A stretch of DNA of 64,000 bases from Leptospira harrisiae (lineage in GTDB: Bacteria > Spirochaetota > Leptospiria > Leptospirales > Leptospiraceae), in contig NZ_NPDX01000002.1 of assembly GCF_002811945.1 (NCBI RefSeq), forward strand, positions 1-64,000, read 5' to 3'. Position numbers and translations under genes: made by a program. Each line of letters starts with the position of its first letter. Within the stretch, counting starts at the first letter, position 1. Under the pieces are notes generated by a model. That model saw only the letters and a list, made by a program, of their open reading frames with translations. It did not search any database and was not told the origin of the DNA. Positions 9,629-19,782 of the stretch are shown one piece after another.

Positions 9629-12181
9629 TTAAAAATTAATCTCCATGATTCCTTGGTTTTCTTTGACTCGAGCCACTGAAAGGATTCTTTCTTTGATTGC
9701 TAAGAGTAATCCAGTATCTTCAATTTTTCTACCATTTTTGGTTTGAATATGAAATGAGTCATAAGCAAAATCCGCACTGGTTGAGATCCTAACAAAAATA
9801 ACATCTAACTCAAAGTCGAGTAATGTTTTTAAAATTCGATACACTAGTCCAATAGAATCGGGAACTCTAACTTCTAAAACGGAATAGGATTCGGAGATAT
9901 CATTAGCAAATTTCACTAGTTCTTCTACCATTCCATCGGGAATTTGTGGGAGAGTTTTCCAAATGTTTGTTGTGGATGCTAAATCTTCGATATTAGTTTT
10001 GCCTTCAATACATTCTGTTAATGTGGTTTCAATATCTACAATTTGTTGTTCGGCAATTTCACCACTACCATACTCATCTGTGATTTGTGCTTGTAAGATA
10101 AGTTGGTTTTCTTCTGTTCGAAAGAGTCGCAAACCTACTAAGTTCAGTCCTAATGAGGATATCGTTCCAGAAAGATAAAGTAACATTTGTTTATCGGGTT
10201 TTGCAAAAATAGATAATGTGACAAATGCTGGTTCTCTTTCGGTGATCATTCGGAAGGGCAAACCTGAACTGATCCAATCAAAAAGTATGCTGAAATGTTG
10301 AAAAACTCGCCTTGGTGTATTGTAGTTTAAGTAAGAGTTGGGTCTTATTTTCATCCCAAACGCGACAATATGTTCTGCTTGTTCGGCGGTAAGGCCTTCT
10401 TTTTCGATTAAGTATGTTTCTAAAGTTGTCTCAATTCGATCTTGGGTGTCGGTTAAGTTTTCTTTTTTTTGTAGATAAGTGAGTGTAGAAGTAAAGAGAA
10501 AGTGTAATATTTCTTTTTTCCAGTTAGTTAAGATACCCTGTCCTACCGATTTTGTATCAATGATGGTGAGAATGTACAATAGTCTAAGTGTATTTTCATT
10601 AGAAAATTGTTTTGCAAAAGAAGAGATTAGTTTTGGATCATAAATATCTCTTTTGGAAGATAACTCCGACATGACTATATGTTCGGCGACGAGGAATCGT
10701 AAAAGTTCCGTATCTTCTTCAGACAATCGAAACCTTTCCGCAATGATGAGAGCAAGCTCTGCTCCGTATTGGCTATGGTCTCCCTCTTTCACTTTCCCTG
10801 CATCATGGATGAGAATCGCTAGTGCTAAAATTTCGATTTTTTCACAAACGTTAAACACATCTTGGACTTGTCGATCTTCCCATAAATCAGCGATGAGAAC
10901 ATCCAATTCCCTCAAGATCAAAAGGGTATGTTCGTCGACAGTGTATTGGTGGTGGTAACTGAACAGAGGAAAGTTTGTACAAGCTCCAAACTCGGGAATG
11001 AGTTTTCCAAGTATGTTACATTCATGCATTAGAGTGAGTGTATGCCCAATTCGATTTTTTTTTCTTAACATTTCCAAAAAGGTATCTAAAACAGATTTTT
11101 GATTTTTGAAATCATCATCTAAGAAATGTGATGCGAAACGAATTTGGTTTAGATCTATGCGGGAAGGTTCTTCTTGGTTGTTTTGTGATTCTGCAAAAAA
11201 CTGAATGATGTCATCATACAAACTGTCTGGGTTTGAAAGTTCTTTTTGAATTCTTTTTTTATTTAAATTAGTTTTTTCATCTAAATAAGTTCCAATATAA
11301 AAATACACATCTTTTTGAGCTTTGTAAAATTGGCTCATAAATGATTCGAGAGTTTTGATTTCGTTCTTAGGACCAAAACCCAAAAATTCTGCGACCTCTG
11401 GTTGTAATCCTAAATCCAATCTATCATTTTTTCTTCCGCTGATGATATGAAGTGCAGATCTTGTTAAAAGTAAAAAATCATAAGCAGATAAAAGAGTTAA
11501 ACTATCTCCAATCAGATAAAAATCAAAAATTCCTCCATCAGCAGAATCAGCGAGCGGATTGGTTTTTTCAATCCAATACATATGTTGGATATCACGAAGT
11601 CCCAATGGATCGTTTTTGATATTAGGTTCAGAAAGTAGAATTGGATTGTATGAATTGATGATTCGTTCTCTAAGATATGAAAGTTTCCATTCATTAAAAA
11701 CTTTGATGGTTTTCTCTGGAATTTTTGCTAAAAATTCTGTTTTGTATTTTTGAAATAGGATCTCTGATCCTACAAGAAATCGGGAATCAAGAACAGAATG
11801 AAAGGTTTCGATTTGGTCCAAATATAAAAAAGATTCTTTGATCGTACGACAAGAATGTCCTACTTCCTTTTCATTGTTATATAAAAATGTATTAATTTTA
11901 GAAATGATTTCGCCGAGGATTTTTTCTGGTAACTTTCCATCGTGAAGATAGAGAATGTCAATATCAGAGTAGGGTGCAAGTTCCCTACGACCATAACCAC
12001 CGACGGCAATCAAACATAGATGGTCTTTTAAAGGAATTCCTACAGAGACCTCGTTGAAAAGAGCACGAATGGACTCATCTACAAGATTACTCAACTGGCG
12101 AGTGAATAAGCGACCTGAAGAAACTGTTTTGGCTTTTGGAAATGTCCGTTGCAGTTTTGCCTTGAGTTCTGATTTCATCAT
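9629..12181 (-). CDS. glnD: Bifunctional PII uridylyltransferase/uridylyl-removing enzyme GlnD
   Basis: Nitrogen-sensing enzyme that uridylylates PII protein when glutamine is low and removes UMP when it is high. The 850 residues match the GlnD family. N-terminal nucleotidyltransferase: GGYGRRELAPYSDIDILY (about 59-76) with the metal-binding DxD. Then a linker domain, an HD phosphohydrolase domain (HHQYTVDEHTLL and ILIHDAGKVKEGDHS, about 410-470), and two C-terminal ACT domains (about 655-735 and 770-845) that bind glutamine. Two adjacent ATGs (12181, 12178) are possible starts. No glnB or glnK is in the window. The gene is divergent from the membrane protein at 12220 and followed directly by the glucosidase. 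Confidence 0.93.
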   Translation of the reverse strand: MMKSELKAKLQRTFPKAKTVSSGRLFTRQLSNLVDESIRALFNEVSVGIPLKDHLCLIAVGGYGRRELAPYSDIDILYLHDGKLPEKILGEIISKINTFLYNNEKEVGHSCRTIKESFLYLDQIETFHSVLDSRFLVGSEILFQKYKTEFLAKIPEKTIKVFNEWKLSYLRERIINSYNPILLSEPNIKNDPLGLRDIQHMYWIEKTNPLADSADGGIFDFYLIGDSLTLLSAYDFLLLTRSALHIISGRKNDRLDLGLQPEVAEFLGFGPKNEIKTLESFMSQFYKAQKDVYFYIGTYLDEKTNLNKKRIQKELSNPDSLYDDIIQFFAESQNNQEEPSRIDLNQIRFASHFLDDDFKNQKSVLDTFLEMLRKKNRIGHTLTLMHECNILGKLIPEFGACTNFPLFSYHHQYTVDEHTLLILRELDVLIADLWEDRQVQDVFNVCEKIEILALAILIHDAGKVKEGDHSQYGAELALIIAERFRLSEEDTELLRFLVAEHIVMSELSSKRDIYDPKLISSFAKQFSNENTLRLLYILTIIDTKSVGQGILTNWKKEILHFLFTSTLTYLQKKENLTDTQDRIETTLETYLIEKEGLTAEQAEHIVAFGMKIRPNSYLNYNTPRRVFQHFSILFDWISSGLPFRMITEREPAFVTLSIFAKPDKQMLLYLSGTISSLGLNLVGLRLFRTEENQLILQAQITDEYGSGEIAEQQIVDIETTLTECIEGKTNIEDLASTTNIWKTLPQIPDGMVEELVKFANDISESYSVLEVRVPDSIGLVYRILKTLLDFELDVIFVRISTSADFAYDSFHIQTKNGRKIEDTGLLLAIKERILSVARVKENQGIMEINF

Positions 12182-12219
12182 GTTAAGATGGGTTTCCTAC
12201 CTTATTGGACAACTTTAAC

Positions 12220-12711
12220 ATGAATCCGAAGATTAAAATCACAATTCAGTTTATTTTCAGCCATCTTTCCGCGTATCTGCTGGTTTCTATCCCCTATTTC
12301 CAGTTAGTAATGAAAGAGTATTATGAAGGTGAAAGCGCAGTATTCCCATTGTTCCTCATCACGGCAAACGATGGTGCCGCTTGGTCAAGGGCGATGTTTT
12401 GGCTGTTTCCCACACTTATTTTGCAAGCAATCCTAATGGTTATTTTTTTGATTCTGATTTGGGATTGGTTTCGGACTCAAACTTTCGGCAAACAGATGTT
12501 TGTTTTGGTTTGGATGAGGACTGTGCTTGGAGGTCTTGCAGCGATTTCTCCCGCTGTTGGGAGTTTGGAAGGAATGGTCTTTTTGATTCCTGAAGTTTCT
12601 CTCTCTATACATATTTATGTAGTTTTTGAAATCTTTTTGCAATCACTTGTGTTAGCTGGAATTTTTCTTACATTAGTGAATCGTGGGAAACAAAAGGCAC
12701 AGACTGGCTGA
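12220..12711 (+). CDS. Four-helix integral membrane protein, unknown function
   Basis: About 163 residues with four hydrophobic spans (about 5-24, 48-75, 85-115, 120-150), a short cytoplasmic tail ending in Lys-Ala-Gln, and few charged loops. I chose ATG 12220 (MNPKIKITIQ); an in-frame TTG at 12205 would add five residues, and no clear ribosome site supports either. It is divergent from glnD, with only about 40 bases between starts. No family is recognised; it is probably a conserved inner-membrane protein. Confidence 0.7.
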   Translation: MNPKIKITIQFIFSHLSAYLLVSIPYFQLVMKEYYEGESAVFPLFLITANDGAAWSRAMFWLFPTLILQAILMVIFLILIWDWFRTQTFGKQMFVLVWMRTVLGGLAAISPAVGSLEGMVFLIPEVSLSIHIYVVFEIFLQSLVLAGIFLTLVNRGKQKAQTG

Positions 12712-12743
12712 CGTTATCTAAAAAAAAATTGAGAACTTACCTT

Positions 12744-13979
12744 ATGTTCATCCGCTATCTTCAAATTTTAACTGGTTTTGGGACAAACTTATTTTGTTTC
12801 CAAAATAAAAGAATCATGATTCTATTTATCGGAATTTGTTGCAATTCCACCAATCCATTGTTCGCTGATGGATGGGAATCTTCGATTTGGAAAGACAAAA
12901 CTTATCGCAACCAAAGAATATCGAGTGCAGATCCCACAAATGGAAATGATGACTTTATCAAAATTCCAAAGAAAAAAACAGTCACAATCGCCGAGATCAA
13001 ATCCAGAGGAATCATCAAACATATTTGGATGACCCTAGCGAGTAAGGATCTTATGGCCAGAAAAAATACTATAATTCGCATTTATTGGGACAACCATTCT
13101 CATCCATCCGTCGAAGTTCCGTTAGGTGAATTTTTTGGACAAGGTTGGGGAGAAGAATACATTATGAATTCCGCACCACTTGTGGCTGCTCCCAAAAAAG
13201 GAAAATCTATGAACTCTTATTTTCCTATGCCTTTTGAATCGGGGGCAAAGATTGAAATTGAAAATGAATCTGAGGAAGACATCAGCAATTTTTATTTTTA
13301 TATTGATTATGAAGAATGGAAAGAACCTTTAAATTCTAATTTACGTTTCCATGCACAGTGGAATCGTTCAGTGACCCAACCTAACACAAAGAATGGGAAA
13401 GAAAACGAATGGGGCCTTCTTGGTAATACAGAAAAAACTGTTTTTAAAAAGGAAAATTACTTTTCTGTTCTCGAAACGGAAGGCAAAGGTCAGTTCATTG
13501 GTCTTAATTTGTATGTGGATTCTCCTACACCACTTTGGTATGGAGAAGGCGATGATCTGATTTTCATCGATGGAAACCAAACAGAAGCAAACCTAAAGGG
13601 AACTGGAACCGAAGATGTTTTTAACACAGCTTGGTCACCAAAGGAAATCTTTATGCATCCGTACTTCGGATATCCACGAGTTTCCGAATCTGTTGGTTGG
13701 TTAGGCAGAACTCATTTATATCGATTTTGGGTGGAATCCCCCATTCGATTTGAAAAAAATTTCCTTTTCTTATTGGAGCATGGACATGCAAATTCCTTGA
13801 CCTTGGATTTAATCTCTGTTGCTTATTGGTATCAAGGTCTGAATCCAAAACCCATGAAGGTTTTGCCGAAAAAGGAATTCCGGTCCAACAAACCAGAAAT
13901 TAATTTTCGTCATATCCACAAGTGGCGGGATTCGTTCCGAAGCGAAAAAGGTTATGGGGAAATTTGGGGCAATGAATGA
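12744..13979 (+). CDS. DUF2961 / GH172-family protein, exported
   Basis: Matches the DUF2961 fold, now glycoside hydrolase family 172 (founding members act on alpha-fructofuranoside and arabinofuranoside linkages). Seen here: the family N-terminal part RISSADPTNGNDDFIKIP, the strand GIIKHIWMTLASKD, the VPLGEFFGQGWGEEY block, and the GTGTEDVFNTAW block that carries conserved acidic residues. The N-terminus is hydrophobic and Cys-rich (MILFIGICCNSTNPLFADG from 12816), consistent with export. The start is uncertain: TTG 12729, ATG 12744 or ATG 12816, none with a good ribosome site. The last 8 bases overlap the next gene. The substrate is unknown. Confidence 0.82.
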   Translation: MFIRYLQILTGFGTNLFCFQNKRIMILFIGICCNSTNPLFADGWESSIWKDKTYRNQRISSADPTNGNDDFIKIPKKKTVTIAEIKSRGIIKHIWMTLASKDLMARKNTIIRIYWDNHSHPSVEVPLGEFFGQGWGEEYIMNSAPLVAAPKKGKSMNSYFPMPFESGAKIEIENESEEDISNFYFYIDYEEWKEPLNSNLRFHAQWNRSVTQPNTKNGKENEWGLLGNTEKTVFKKENYFSVLETEGKGQFIGLNLYVDSPTPLWYGEGDDLIFIDGNQTEANLKGTGTEDVFNTAWSPKEIFMHPYFGYPRVSESVGWLGRTHLYRFWVESPIRFEKNFLFLLEHGHANSLTLDLISVAYWYQGLNPKPMKVLPKKEFRSNKPEINFRHIHKWRDSFRSEKGYGEIWGNE

Positions 13980-14889
13980 GATTTATACAGACGTATTTGT
14001 TAGAGAAATTGTATCCCAATCCATCGATGCAATCGTTGTTTTAGACACGGAAAGTAAAATACTTTTTAGTAATGTAGCATTACAATCGTTAACTGGATTT
14101 ACTAAGGAGGAATTAGAACAAAGAACGTTTTCTTTTCTTTTTCCCCCTAACGAAAAAGGGGAACAAAGTTCTATTGAAACCTTTGTTAGTTCCAAAGATT
14201 CACATTATATTGCAGGTTTTTTGAAAGAGCTGGAATTGGTTACCAAACCGAAAGGAACCATTCCCGTGGAAATCCGAGCCTTTACCATTCGTAACGAAAA
14301 CCAAATGTTTTATGCGGCCATCATTCGTGATGTTCGTGAACGTAGACGTCTCGAAGAACAAAAAAATGTTCTCATCAATAGTTTGAAACGTTTGGCTTAT
14401 ATGGATGAACTCACGATGTTGCCGAACCGCCGTTCCTTCTCAGAGAGTTTGCAAAAAACAGTGGCCACTGTCAAACGCCGCAACCGGGAATCGGTTCTTG
14501 CGGTCCTCGACATTGATCATTTCAAAGTCATTAACGATACTTACGGGCATGATATAGGGGATTTGGTTCTCAAAAAAATGGCCAATATCTTTGTGGATTG
14601 CCTCCGGGAAGAAGACACAGTGGGTAGGATTGGCGGAGAAGAGTTTGGCTGCATCCTTCCAGACACAACTACAGAAGGAGCGACGATTGTCCTCGACCGC
14701 TTGCGGGAATCGGTAGAAAACCATCGGTTTTTCATCTTTGATAACTATTACCTCAACATCACGCTAAGTATCGGTTACACAAAGGTGCATCCCCTCCAAA
14801 AGCCAGAAGAAATTTTGAAATTGGCGGACATTGCACTCTACCAAGCGAAGAATCACGGACGAAACCAGATCCAAGTCTATCCAGTGTGA
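13972..14889 (+). CDS. PAS-GGDEF diguanylate cyclase
   Basis: Makes cyclic di-GMP from two GTP. It is soluble: a PAS domain (about 5-120, IVVLDTESKILFSNVALQSL and the PAC-like AAIIRDVRERRRLEEQ), a short coiled linker, and a GGDEF domain (about 140-300). The active-site loop is GGEEF (residues 221-225), which is catalytically competent. An allosteric inhibitory I-site RxxD (R212-D215) sits five residues upstream, so product feedback is likely. ATG 13972 is preferred because TTTGGGG lies just upstream; an ATG at 13954 would add six residues. It overlaps the GH172 gene by 8 bases. The PAS ligand is unknown. Confidence 0.93.
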   Translation: MNEIYTDVFVREIVSQSIDAIVVLDTESKILFSNVALQSLTGFTKEELEQRTFSFLFPPNEKGEQSSIETFVSSKDSHYIAGFLKELELVTKPKGTIPVEIRAFTIRNENQMFYAAIIRDVRERRRLEEQKNVLINSLKRLAYMDELTMLPNRRSFSESLQKTVATVKRRNRESVLAVLDIDHFKVINDTYGHDIGDLVLKKMANIFVDCLREEDTVGRIGGEEFGCILPDTTTEGATIVLDRLRESVENHRFFIFDNYYLNITLSIGYTKVHPLQKPEEILKLADIALYQAKNHGRNQIQVYPV

Positions 14890-14892
14890 CAT

Positions 14893-14927
14893 AATTTTAG
14901 CAGATTATCACAAACTCTGCTAAAATT
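14893..14927 (+). terminator. Inverted repeat, probable terminator after the cyclase gene
   Basis: A perfect 12-bp inverted repeat AATTTTAGCAGA (14893-14904) and TCTGCTAAAATT (14916-14927) with an 11-base loop lies 3 bases after the stop at 14889. It is AT-rich at the base with a GC core and the 3' arm ends in TAAAATT rather than a long U run, so termination may be weak. It separates the cyclase from the heat-shock promoter. Confidence 0.55.
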
Positions 14928-14950
14928 CCAGGCTCCAGTCTTCTTCCTGC

Positions 14951-14979
14951 TTGACGAAAAAATCCCAAATCCATAAACT
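14951..14979 (+). promoter_or_regulatory. Predicted sigma70-type promoter of the hrcA operon
   Basis: A -35 box TTGACG (14951-14956) and a -10-like box TAAACT (14974-14979) are separated by 17 bases. They end 11 bases before the CIRCE operator, so transcription would start within or just before CIRCE. That is the usual arrangement for HrcA repression. Confidence 0.6.
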
Positions 14980-14990
14980 TTAAGCATAGA

Positions 14991-15017
14991 TTGGCACTCT
15001 AATCATCAGAGTGCTAA
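14991..15017 (+). promoter_or_regulatory. CIRCE operator (HrcA binding site)
   Basis: TTGGCACTC (14991-14999), 9-base spacer, GAGTGCTAA (15009-15017). This matches the CIRCE consensus TTAGCACTC-N9-GAGTGCTAA with a single substitution. It lies 18 bases upstream of the hrcA start, so HrcA should repress its own operon and release it on heat shock. Confidence 0.95.
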
Positions 15018-15035
15018 AGGAAGTGCCAGTAGGAC

Positions 15036-16067
15036 ATGGATCTATCGCCTAGACATCGATCTATTTTGAAAGCGTTGGTTGAGGAATTTGTATCGGACAA
15101 CAAACCGGTAGGATCCAAAACCCTTTCTGAAAAATACGATATCGGTGTTTCCCCAGCCACCATCCGCTCTTGTTTGGCGGAATTGGAAGAGATGGGTTTC
15201 ATCGTGGCAAGGCATACGTCTGGCGGTCGTGTTCCCACAGAACGTGGGTACCGGTTGTATGTGGATAGTTTGGTGACTTTGTTTGAGTTAACCATGCGTG
15301 AGAAACAAAGGATCCAGGAAGAGTATCTTCGGATGCAATTTCGTTTGGACCAAGTTCTCATAGCCACATCCAAAGTTTTGGCTTCCCTTTCGCAATCAGC
15401 GAGTGTGGTTCTTGGCCCTGAAGGGTCACTTGACACACTCAAACATATTGAACTCATCCATGTAAATGGTGGAGAAGTTCTTATGATTCTTGTGATGCGG
15501 TCAGGTACTGTGCTCAATCGAAATATATTTTTCGATTATCACATCTCACAAGAGACCCTGTATCAAATTTCAAGATATTTGAATGATAACGTCAAAGGTT
15601 TTGATGTTCATGAAATTCAAAGTAATCTGATCCCTCAGATGATGATGAAAAAGGAAGGTCCAGAAGGATTTTCTCAATTTGCACCATCAATTGCGAGAGC
15701 CATGGGATCGGACAGTTTGTCCGTTGATAACTTGTATATCGATGGATTAAAAAATTTATACGAAAACTTTAAGGATGAAGAGGAACAATTAGAAAACATC
15801 CTGCATCTATTTGATGAAAAACAGTTCCTCAAAGAGTTTTTTAGCGATTATGTTCCGATGGATGGTGTTTATACCATTATCGGAAAAGACGGTAATGAGA
15901 AGTTAGGTGGAGTTACCATCATTACAACCAATTACCGAATGGGAGAGAAGAGGATTGGTTCCATGGGAATCATTGGTCCTCAGAGGATGAATTACAACAA
16001 GGCATTACCTTTGATTGAATTCACTTCAAAGTTAGTTTCAGAAATGATTACGAAATTGAGTAGATAG
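15036..16067 (+). CDS. hrcA: Heat-inducible transcription repressor HrcA
   Basis: Repressor of the hrcA-grpE-dnaK-dnaJ operon that binds CIRCE as a dimer. The 343 residues fit the family. The N-terminal winged helix-turn-helix includes SPRHRSILKALVEEF, PVGSKTLSEKYDIGVSPATI and GFIVARHTSGGRVPTERGYRLYVD (to about residue 75); the GAF-like and insertion domains follow. CIRCE lies directly upstream, and GTAGGAC precedes the ATG. GrpE starts 11 bases downstream. Confidence 0.97.
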   Translation: MDLSPRHRSILKALVEEFVSDNKPVGSKTLSEKYDIGVSPATIRSCLAELEEMGFIVARHTSGGRVPTERGYRLYVDSLVTLFELTMREKQRIQEEYLRMQFRLDQVLIATSKVLASLSQSASVVLGPEGSLDTLKHIELIHVNGGEVLMILVMRSGTVLNRNIFFDYHISQETLYQISRYLNDNVKGFDVHEIQSNLIPQMMMKKEGPEGFSQFAPSIARAMGSDSLSVDNLYIDGLKNLYENFKDEEEQLENILHLFDEKQFLKEFFSDYVPMDGVYTIIGKDGNEKLGGVTIITTNYRMGEKRIGSMGIIGPQRMNYNKALPLIEFTSKLVSEMITKLSR

Positions 16068-16078
16068 TAGGAGGAAAA

Positions 16079-16651
16079 ATGGCAGAAGAAACAAACGGAT
16101 CCGTGGATGAACAAAATGTGTCAGTCGAAGAAGGGCAGGCCATTACGGATGAAGCCATTGAACAAGCGGTAGAAGGTGCTGAAAAAGAACTCGATAACGC
16201 TAAAAAGGAAATCGAAACTTTAAAAGATTCTTGGTTAAGAGAACGTGCGGAGTTTCAAAACTACAAACGTAGATCCGCAAACGACTTGTTAAATGCAAGA
16301 AAAGAATCCATTAAAAAATTCGCGGAAGGACTCACTGGTGCTTTGGATAATTTGGAACGAGTATCGAATGTTCCAAACCAAACTCCTGAAGTGGTAGCTT
16401 TCGTTGAAGGGATTAAGATGGTTCAAAAGGAATTTTATTCCGTATTGGAAAAAGAAGGAATCAAACGTTTAGATCCGAAAGGAATGCCGTTTGATCCAAT
16501 GCTTATGGAAGCAATTGCTTCTGAGGAAAGTGCAGAGTTTACGGAAGAGACTGTTGTGGAAACTTACCAAGCTGGTTATTACCATGAAGAAGGTGAAAAC
16601 AAACAATCCATTCGTCCTGCACGTGTAAAAGTGGGAAAACCACAAAGTTAA
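16079..16651 (+). CDS. grpE: Nucleotide exchange factor GrpE
   Basis: Releases ADP from DnaK. It has 190 residues: an acidic disordered N-terminus (to about 35), a long coiled-coil helix containing [13 protein letters not shown] (about 53-65), and a C-terminal beta domain with the family motif [20 protein letters not shown] near-perfect ribosome site TAGGAGG lies 7 bases before the ATG. It is the second gene of the heat-shock operon; dnaK starts 22 bases later. Confidence 0.97.
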   Translation: MAEETNGSVDEQNVSVEEGQAITDEAIEQAVEGAEKELDNAKKEIETLKDSWLRERAEFQNYKRRSANDLLNARKESIKKFAEGLTGALDNLERVSNVPNQTPEVVAFVEGIKMVQKEFYSVLEKEGIKRLDPKGMPFDPMLMEAIASEESAEFTEETVVETYQAGYYHEEGENKQSIRPARVKVGKPQS

Positions 16652-16673
16652 TATAAGTAAGAAGGAGAAGACT

Positions 16674-18608
16674 ATGTCTAAGGAAAAAATTATAGGTATC
16701 GATTTAGGAACCACTAACTCTTGTGTGGCGGTTATGGAAGGTGGAGATCCTGTTGTCATTCAAAACTCAGAAGGGGCAAGAACCACTCCTTCGATTGTTG
16801 CCTTTACCGCAAAGGGTGAAACCATTGTAGGTCAGTTCGCCAAGAACCAGGCAATTACGAATGCAGTAAACACTATCCGTTCTGCGAAACGTTTTATCGG
16901 TCGTCGATTTAACGAAGCTGGTGACGAATCCAAGATGGTATCCTACAAAGTGATCCGTGCCGGAAATGATGGTGTGAAATTTGAAACCGTTTCTGGTGAA
17001 TTCACTCCACAAGAAATTGCGGCTCGTGTTCTTCAAAAAATGAAGAAAACTGCGGAAGACTTTCTTGGCCATGAAGTAAAAAAAGCAGTAGTAACTGTTC
17101 CTGCTTACTTCAATGACGAACAAAGACAAGCAACTAAAGACGCAGGTCGAATTGCAGGTCTCGAAGTAGAACGTATCATCAACGAACCAACAGCAGCTGC
17201 ACTTGCATATGGTTTTGATAAGAAAAAAACCAGTGCAAAGATCGCCGTATACGACTTAGGTGGTGGAACATTTGACGTTTCTATCCTAGAACTTGGTGAC
17301 GGTGTATTCGAAGTAAAATCCACAAATGGGGACACTCATCTTGGTGGTGACGACTTTGATAACGTGGTCATGCAGTGGATGATCGATGAATTCAAAAAAC
17401 AAACTGGAATTGATATTTCAGGAGATAAAAACACAGTACAACGATTGAAAGAAGCTGCTGAAAAAGCTAAAATCGAGTTGTCTGGAACATCTTCCACTCA
17501 AATCAACCTTCCGTTCATCACAGCTGATGCTTCTGGTCCAAAACATTTGGATATGACACTCACCAAAGCAAAGTTTGATGAAATCACAAGATCTCTTGTA
17601 GAAAGAACTCGTATTCCATGTATCAATGCATTAAAAGATGCAGGTCTTTCTGCTAGCGAAATTGATGAAGTTATCCTTGTGGGTGGATCGATTCGTATCC
17701 CTGCAGTGCAAGCACTTGTAAAAGAAATTTTTGGTAAAGAGCCAAACAAATCTGTGAACCCTGATGAAGTGGTAGCCGTTGGTGCTGCGATTCAAGGGGG
17801 AGTTCTTGCAGGTGATGTTACTGACGTATTGTTACTCGATGTAACTCCATTATCTCTTGGGATTGAAACTCTCGGTGGTGTGATGACAAAACTCATCGAA
17901 AGAAACACAACCATCCCTACAAGAAAGTCACAAGTGTTCTCTACTGCTGCAGACAGCCAAACAACAGTTTCGGTTCATGTATTACAAGGGGAACGTGAAA
18001 TGGCTAGTGCCAACAGAACCCTTGGTCGTTTTGACTTAGTGGGAATTCCATCGGCACCAAGAGGAGTACCTCAAATCGAAGTAACGTTTGATATCGACGC
18101 AAACGGTATCGTCCATGTATCTGCGAAAGATTTAGGAACAGGAAAAGAACAAAAGATTCGTATTGAATCTTCTTCGGGACTCTCTGAAGAAGAAATCAAA
18201 AAGATGGTAAAAGATGCAGAAGCTCATGCAGAAGAAGATAAAAAACTTCGCGAAGCTGCTGATACTAAAAACGAATTGGAAGCCATTGTTTACCAATTAG
18301 AAAAAACCATCGGTGAATCTGCCGACAAACTCGACGAATCAGAAAAACAAAGAGCACAGGACGAAATCAAACGCGGCCGTGAAGCTATGGAATCTGGTGA
18401 CGTAGAAAGAATGAAAGCTTCTCGTGATTCCATCCAAGAAGTCGCAATGCAAATTGGACAAAAGATTTATTCACAAGCAGGTCCTGAAGCCGGAGCTCCA
18501 GGTGCAGACCAAACAGGTGCTCCTGGACAAGGTGCAAGTGAATCTTCTGCCGGTGGCGAAAAGGTCGTTGATGCGGATTACACCGTAGTTGATGAAGATA
18601 AAAAATAA
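16674..18608 (+). CDS. dnaK: Chaperone DnaK (Hsp70)
   Basis: ATP-dependent Hsp70 chaperone of 644 residues. The ATPase domain carries [19 protein letters not shown] at the N-terminus, the [20 protein letters not shown] segment, and the [16 protein letters not shown] phosphate loop near residue 195. The interdomain linker [16 protein letters not shown] (about 386-400) leads into the substrate-binding domain. The C-terminus is Gly/Ala/Pro-rich and ends in an acidic DEDKK tail. Ribosome site GAAGGAGAAG precedes the ATG. Third gene of the CIRCE-controlled operon. Confidence 0.98.
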   Translation: MSKEKIIGIDLGTTNSCVAVMEGGDPVVIQNSEGARTTPSIVAFTAKGETIVGQFAKNQAITNAVNTIRSAKRFIGRRFNEAGDESKMVSYKVIRAGNDGVKFETVSGEFTPQEIAARVLQKMKKTAEDFLGHEVKKAVVTVPAYFNDEQRQATKDAGRIAGLEVERIINEPTAAALAYGFDKKKTSAKIAVYDLGGGTFDVSILELGDGVFEVKSTNGDTHLGGDDFDNVVMQWMIDEFKKQTGIDISGDKNTVQRLKEAAEKAKIELSGTSSTQINLPFITADASGPKHLDMTLTKAKFDEITRSLVERTRIPCINALKDAGLSASEIDEVILVGGSIRIPAVQALVKEIFGKEPNKSVNPDEVVAVGAAIQGGVLAGDVTDVLLLDVTPLSLGIETLGGVMTKLIERNTTIPTRKSQVFSTAADSQTTVSVHVLQGEREMASANRTLGRFDLVGIPSAPRGVPQIEVTFDIDANGIVHVSAKDLGTGKEQKIRIESSSGLSEEEIKKMVKDAEAHAEEDKKLREAADTKNELEAIVYQLEKTIGESADKLDESEKQRAQDEIKRGREAMESGDVERMKASRDSIQEVAMQIGQKIYSQAGPEAGAPGADQTGAPGQGASESSAGGEKVVDADYTVVDEDKK

Positions 18609-18630
18609 ATAGAGAAAAAGAAGTAAAACT

Positions 18631-19758
18631 ATGAGCGACCGTGGTTACTACGAAGTATTAGGCGTTTCGAAAGGTGCCTCTGATGATGAGATCAAGAGCG
18701 CCTATCGTAAGTTAGCCATTAAATATCACCCTGACAAAAATAAGGGTGATAAAGAAGCGGAAGAAAAATTCAAAGAGGCGACAGAAGCCTATGAAGTGTT
18801 ACGTGACGCGCAAAAACGTGCAGCTTACGATCAGTACGGCAAAGCAGGCGTAAATGCTGGAGCTGGCGGAGGGTATGGAGCAGGAGCTTATACAGACTTC
18901 TCTGATATCTTTGGAGACTTCGGTGATATCTTCAGTGAATTTTTCGGAGGCGGAGGTGCTGGCGGTAGCCGCGGTGGTGGAAGAAGGTCCGGTCCTCAAA
19001 GGGGATCGGATCTCCGTTATAATTTAGAAGTAAGTTTAGAAGATGCCGCACTTGGAAAAGAATATAAAATAGAAATTCCAAGACTCGAAACCTGTGTGGA
19101 TTGTTCTGGTTCAGGTGCGTCAAAAGGATCTTCGCCTACAGTTTGTCCTGATTGTTCGGGAACAGGCCAAGTGCGAAGGACACAAGGTTTCTTTAGTGTC
19201 ACAACCACTTGCCCTCGTTGTAAAGGAAAAGGAAAGGTCATCTCAAATCCTTGTAAAACTTGTAAGGGTGAGGGCCTAACAGAGAAAAGACGAACTATCC
19301 ATATTAAAATTCCAGCAGGTGTTGAATCGGGTAGCCGACTCAAAGTTTCTGGGGAAGGTGAGTCTGGACCAAACGGTGGCCCGAGTGGGGATTTGTATGT
19401 AGTCACACATATTAAAAAACACCCAACCTTTGAACGCCAAGGAAATGATCTAATTGTTCAAAAAACAATTTCTTTATCCATGGCTTGCCTTGGTGGTGAG
19501 ATTGAAGTGCCTTCCATTGACGGAAAAACCATCAACTTGAAAATTCCGGAAGGAACAGAGAGTGGACAAATCTTCCGATTGAAAGGACACGGAATCCCAT
19601 ACCTTGGTTCTTATGGAAAAGGGGACCAACACGTAATCATTAAAGTAGAAATTCCTAAGAAACTTTCTAAAAAACAGAGAGAACTGATGGAAGAATTTGC
19701 CCGTGAGTCCGGCGAAAAGGTCGGCAGTGGCGGAAAATCTAAGTTGTTTTTCCGCTGA
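18631..19758 (+). CDS. dnaJ: Co-chaperone DnaJ (Hsp40)
   Basis: Stimulates DnaK ATPase and delivers substrates. It has 375 residues: a J domain with the HPD motif at 33-35, a Gly-rich linker (about 70-125), a zinc domain with four CxxCxGxG repeats ([32 protein letters not shown]), then two beta-sandwich substrate domains. It is a full type I DnaJ. It is 22 bases after dnaK. The next gene begins about 24 bases downstream with no terminator visible, so read-through is likely. Confidence 0.97.
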   Translation: MSDRGYYEVLGVSKGASDDEIKSAYRKLAIKYHPDKNKGDKEAEEKFKEATEAYEVLRDAQKRAAYDQYGKAGVNAGAGGGYGAGAYTDFSDIFGDFGDIFSEFFGGGGAGGSRGGGRRSGPQRGSDLRYNLEVSLEDAALGKEYKIEIPRLETCVDCSGSGASKGSSPTVCPDCSGTGQVRRTQGFFSVTTTCPRCKGKGKVISNPCKTCKGEGLTEKRRTIHIKIPAGVESGSRLKVSGEGESGPNGGPSGDLYVVTHIKKHPTFERQGNDLIVQKTISLSMACLGGEIEVPSIDGKTINLKIPEGTESGQIFRLKGHGIPYLGSYGKGDQHVIIKVEIPKKLSKKQRELMEEFARESGEKVGSGGKSKLFFR

Positions 19759-19782
19759 ACTTTTGGAGTATTGAGAGCATCT

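Noticed and set aside
15014..15517. Minus-strand open frame opposite hrcA
   Set aside because: Shadow of the well-supported hrcA gene; no ribosome site or domain.
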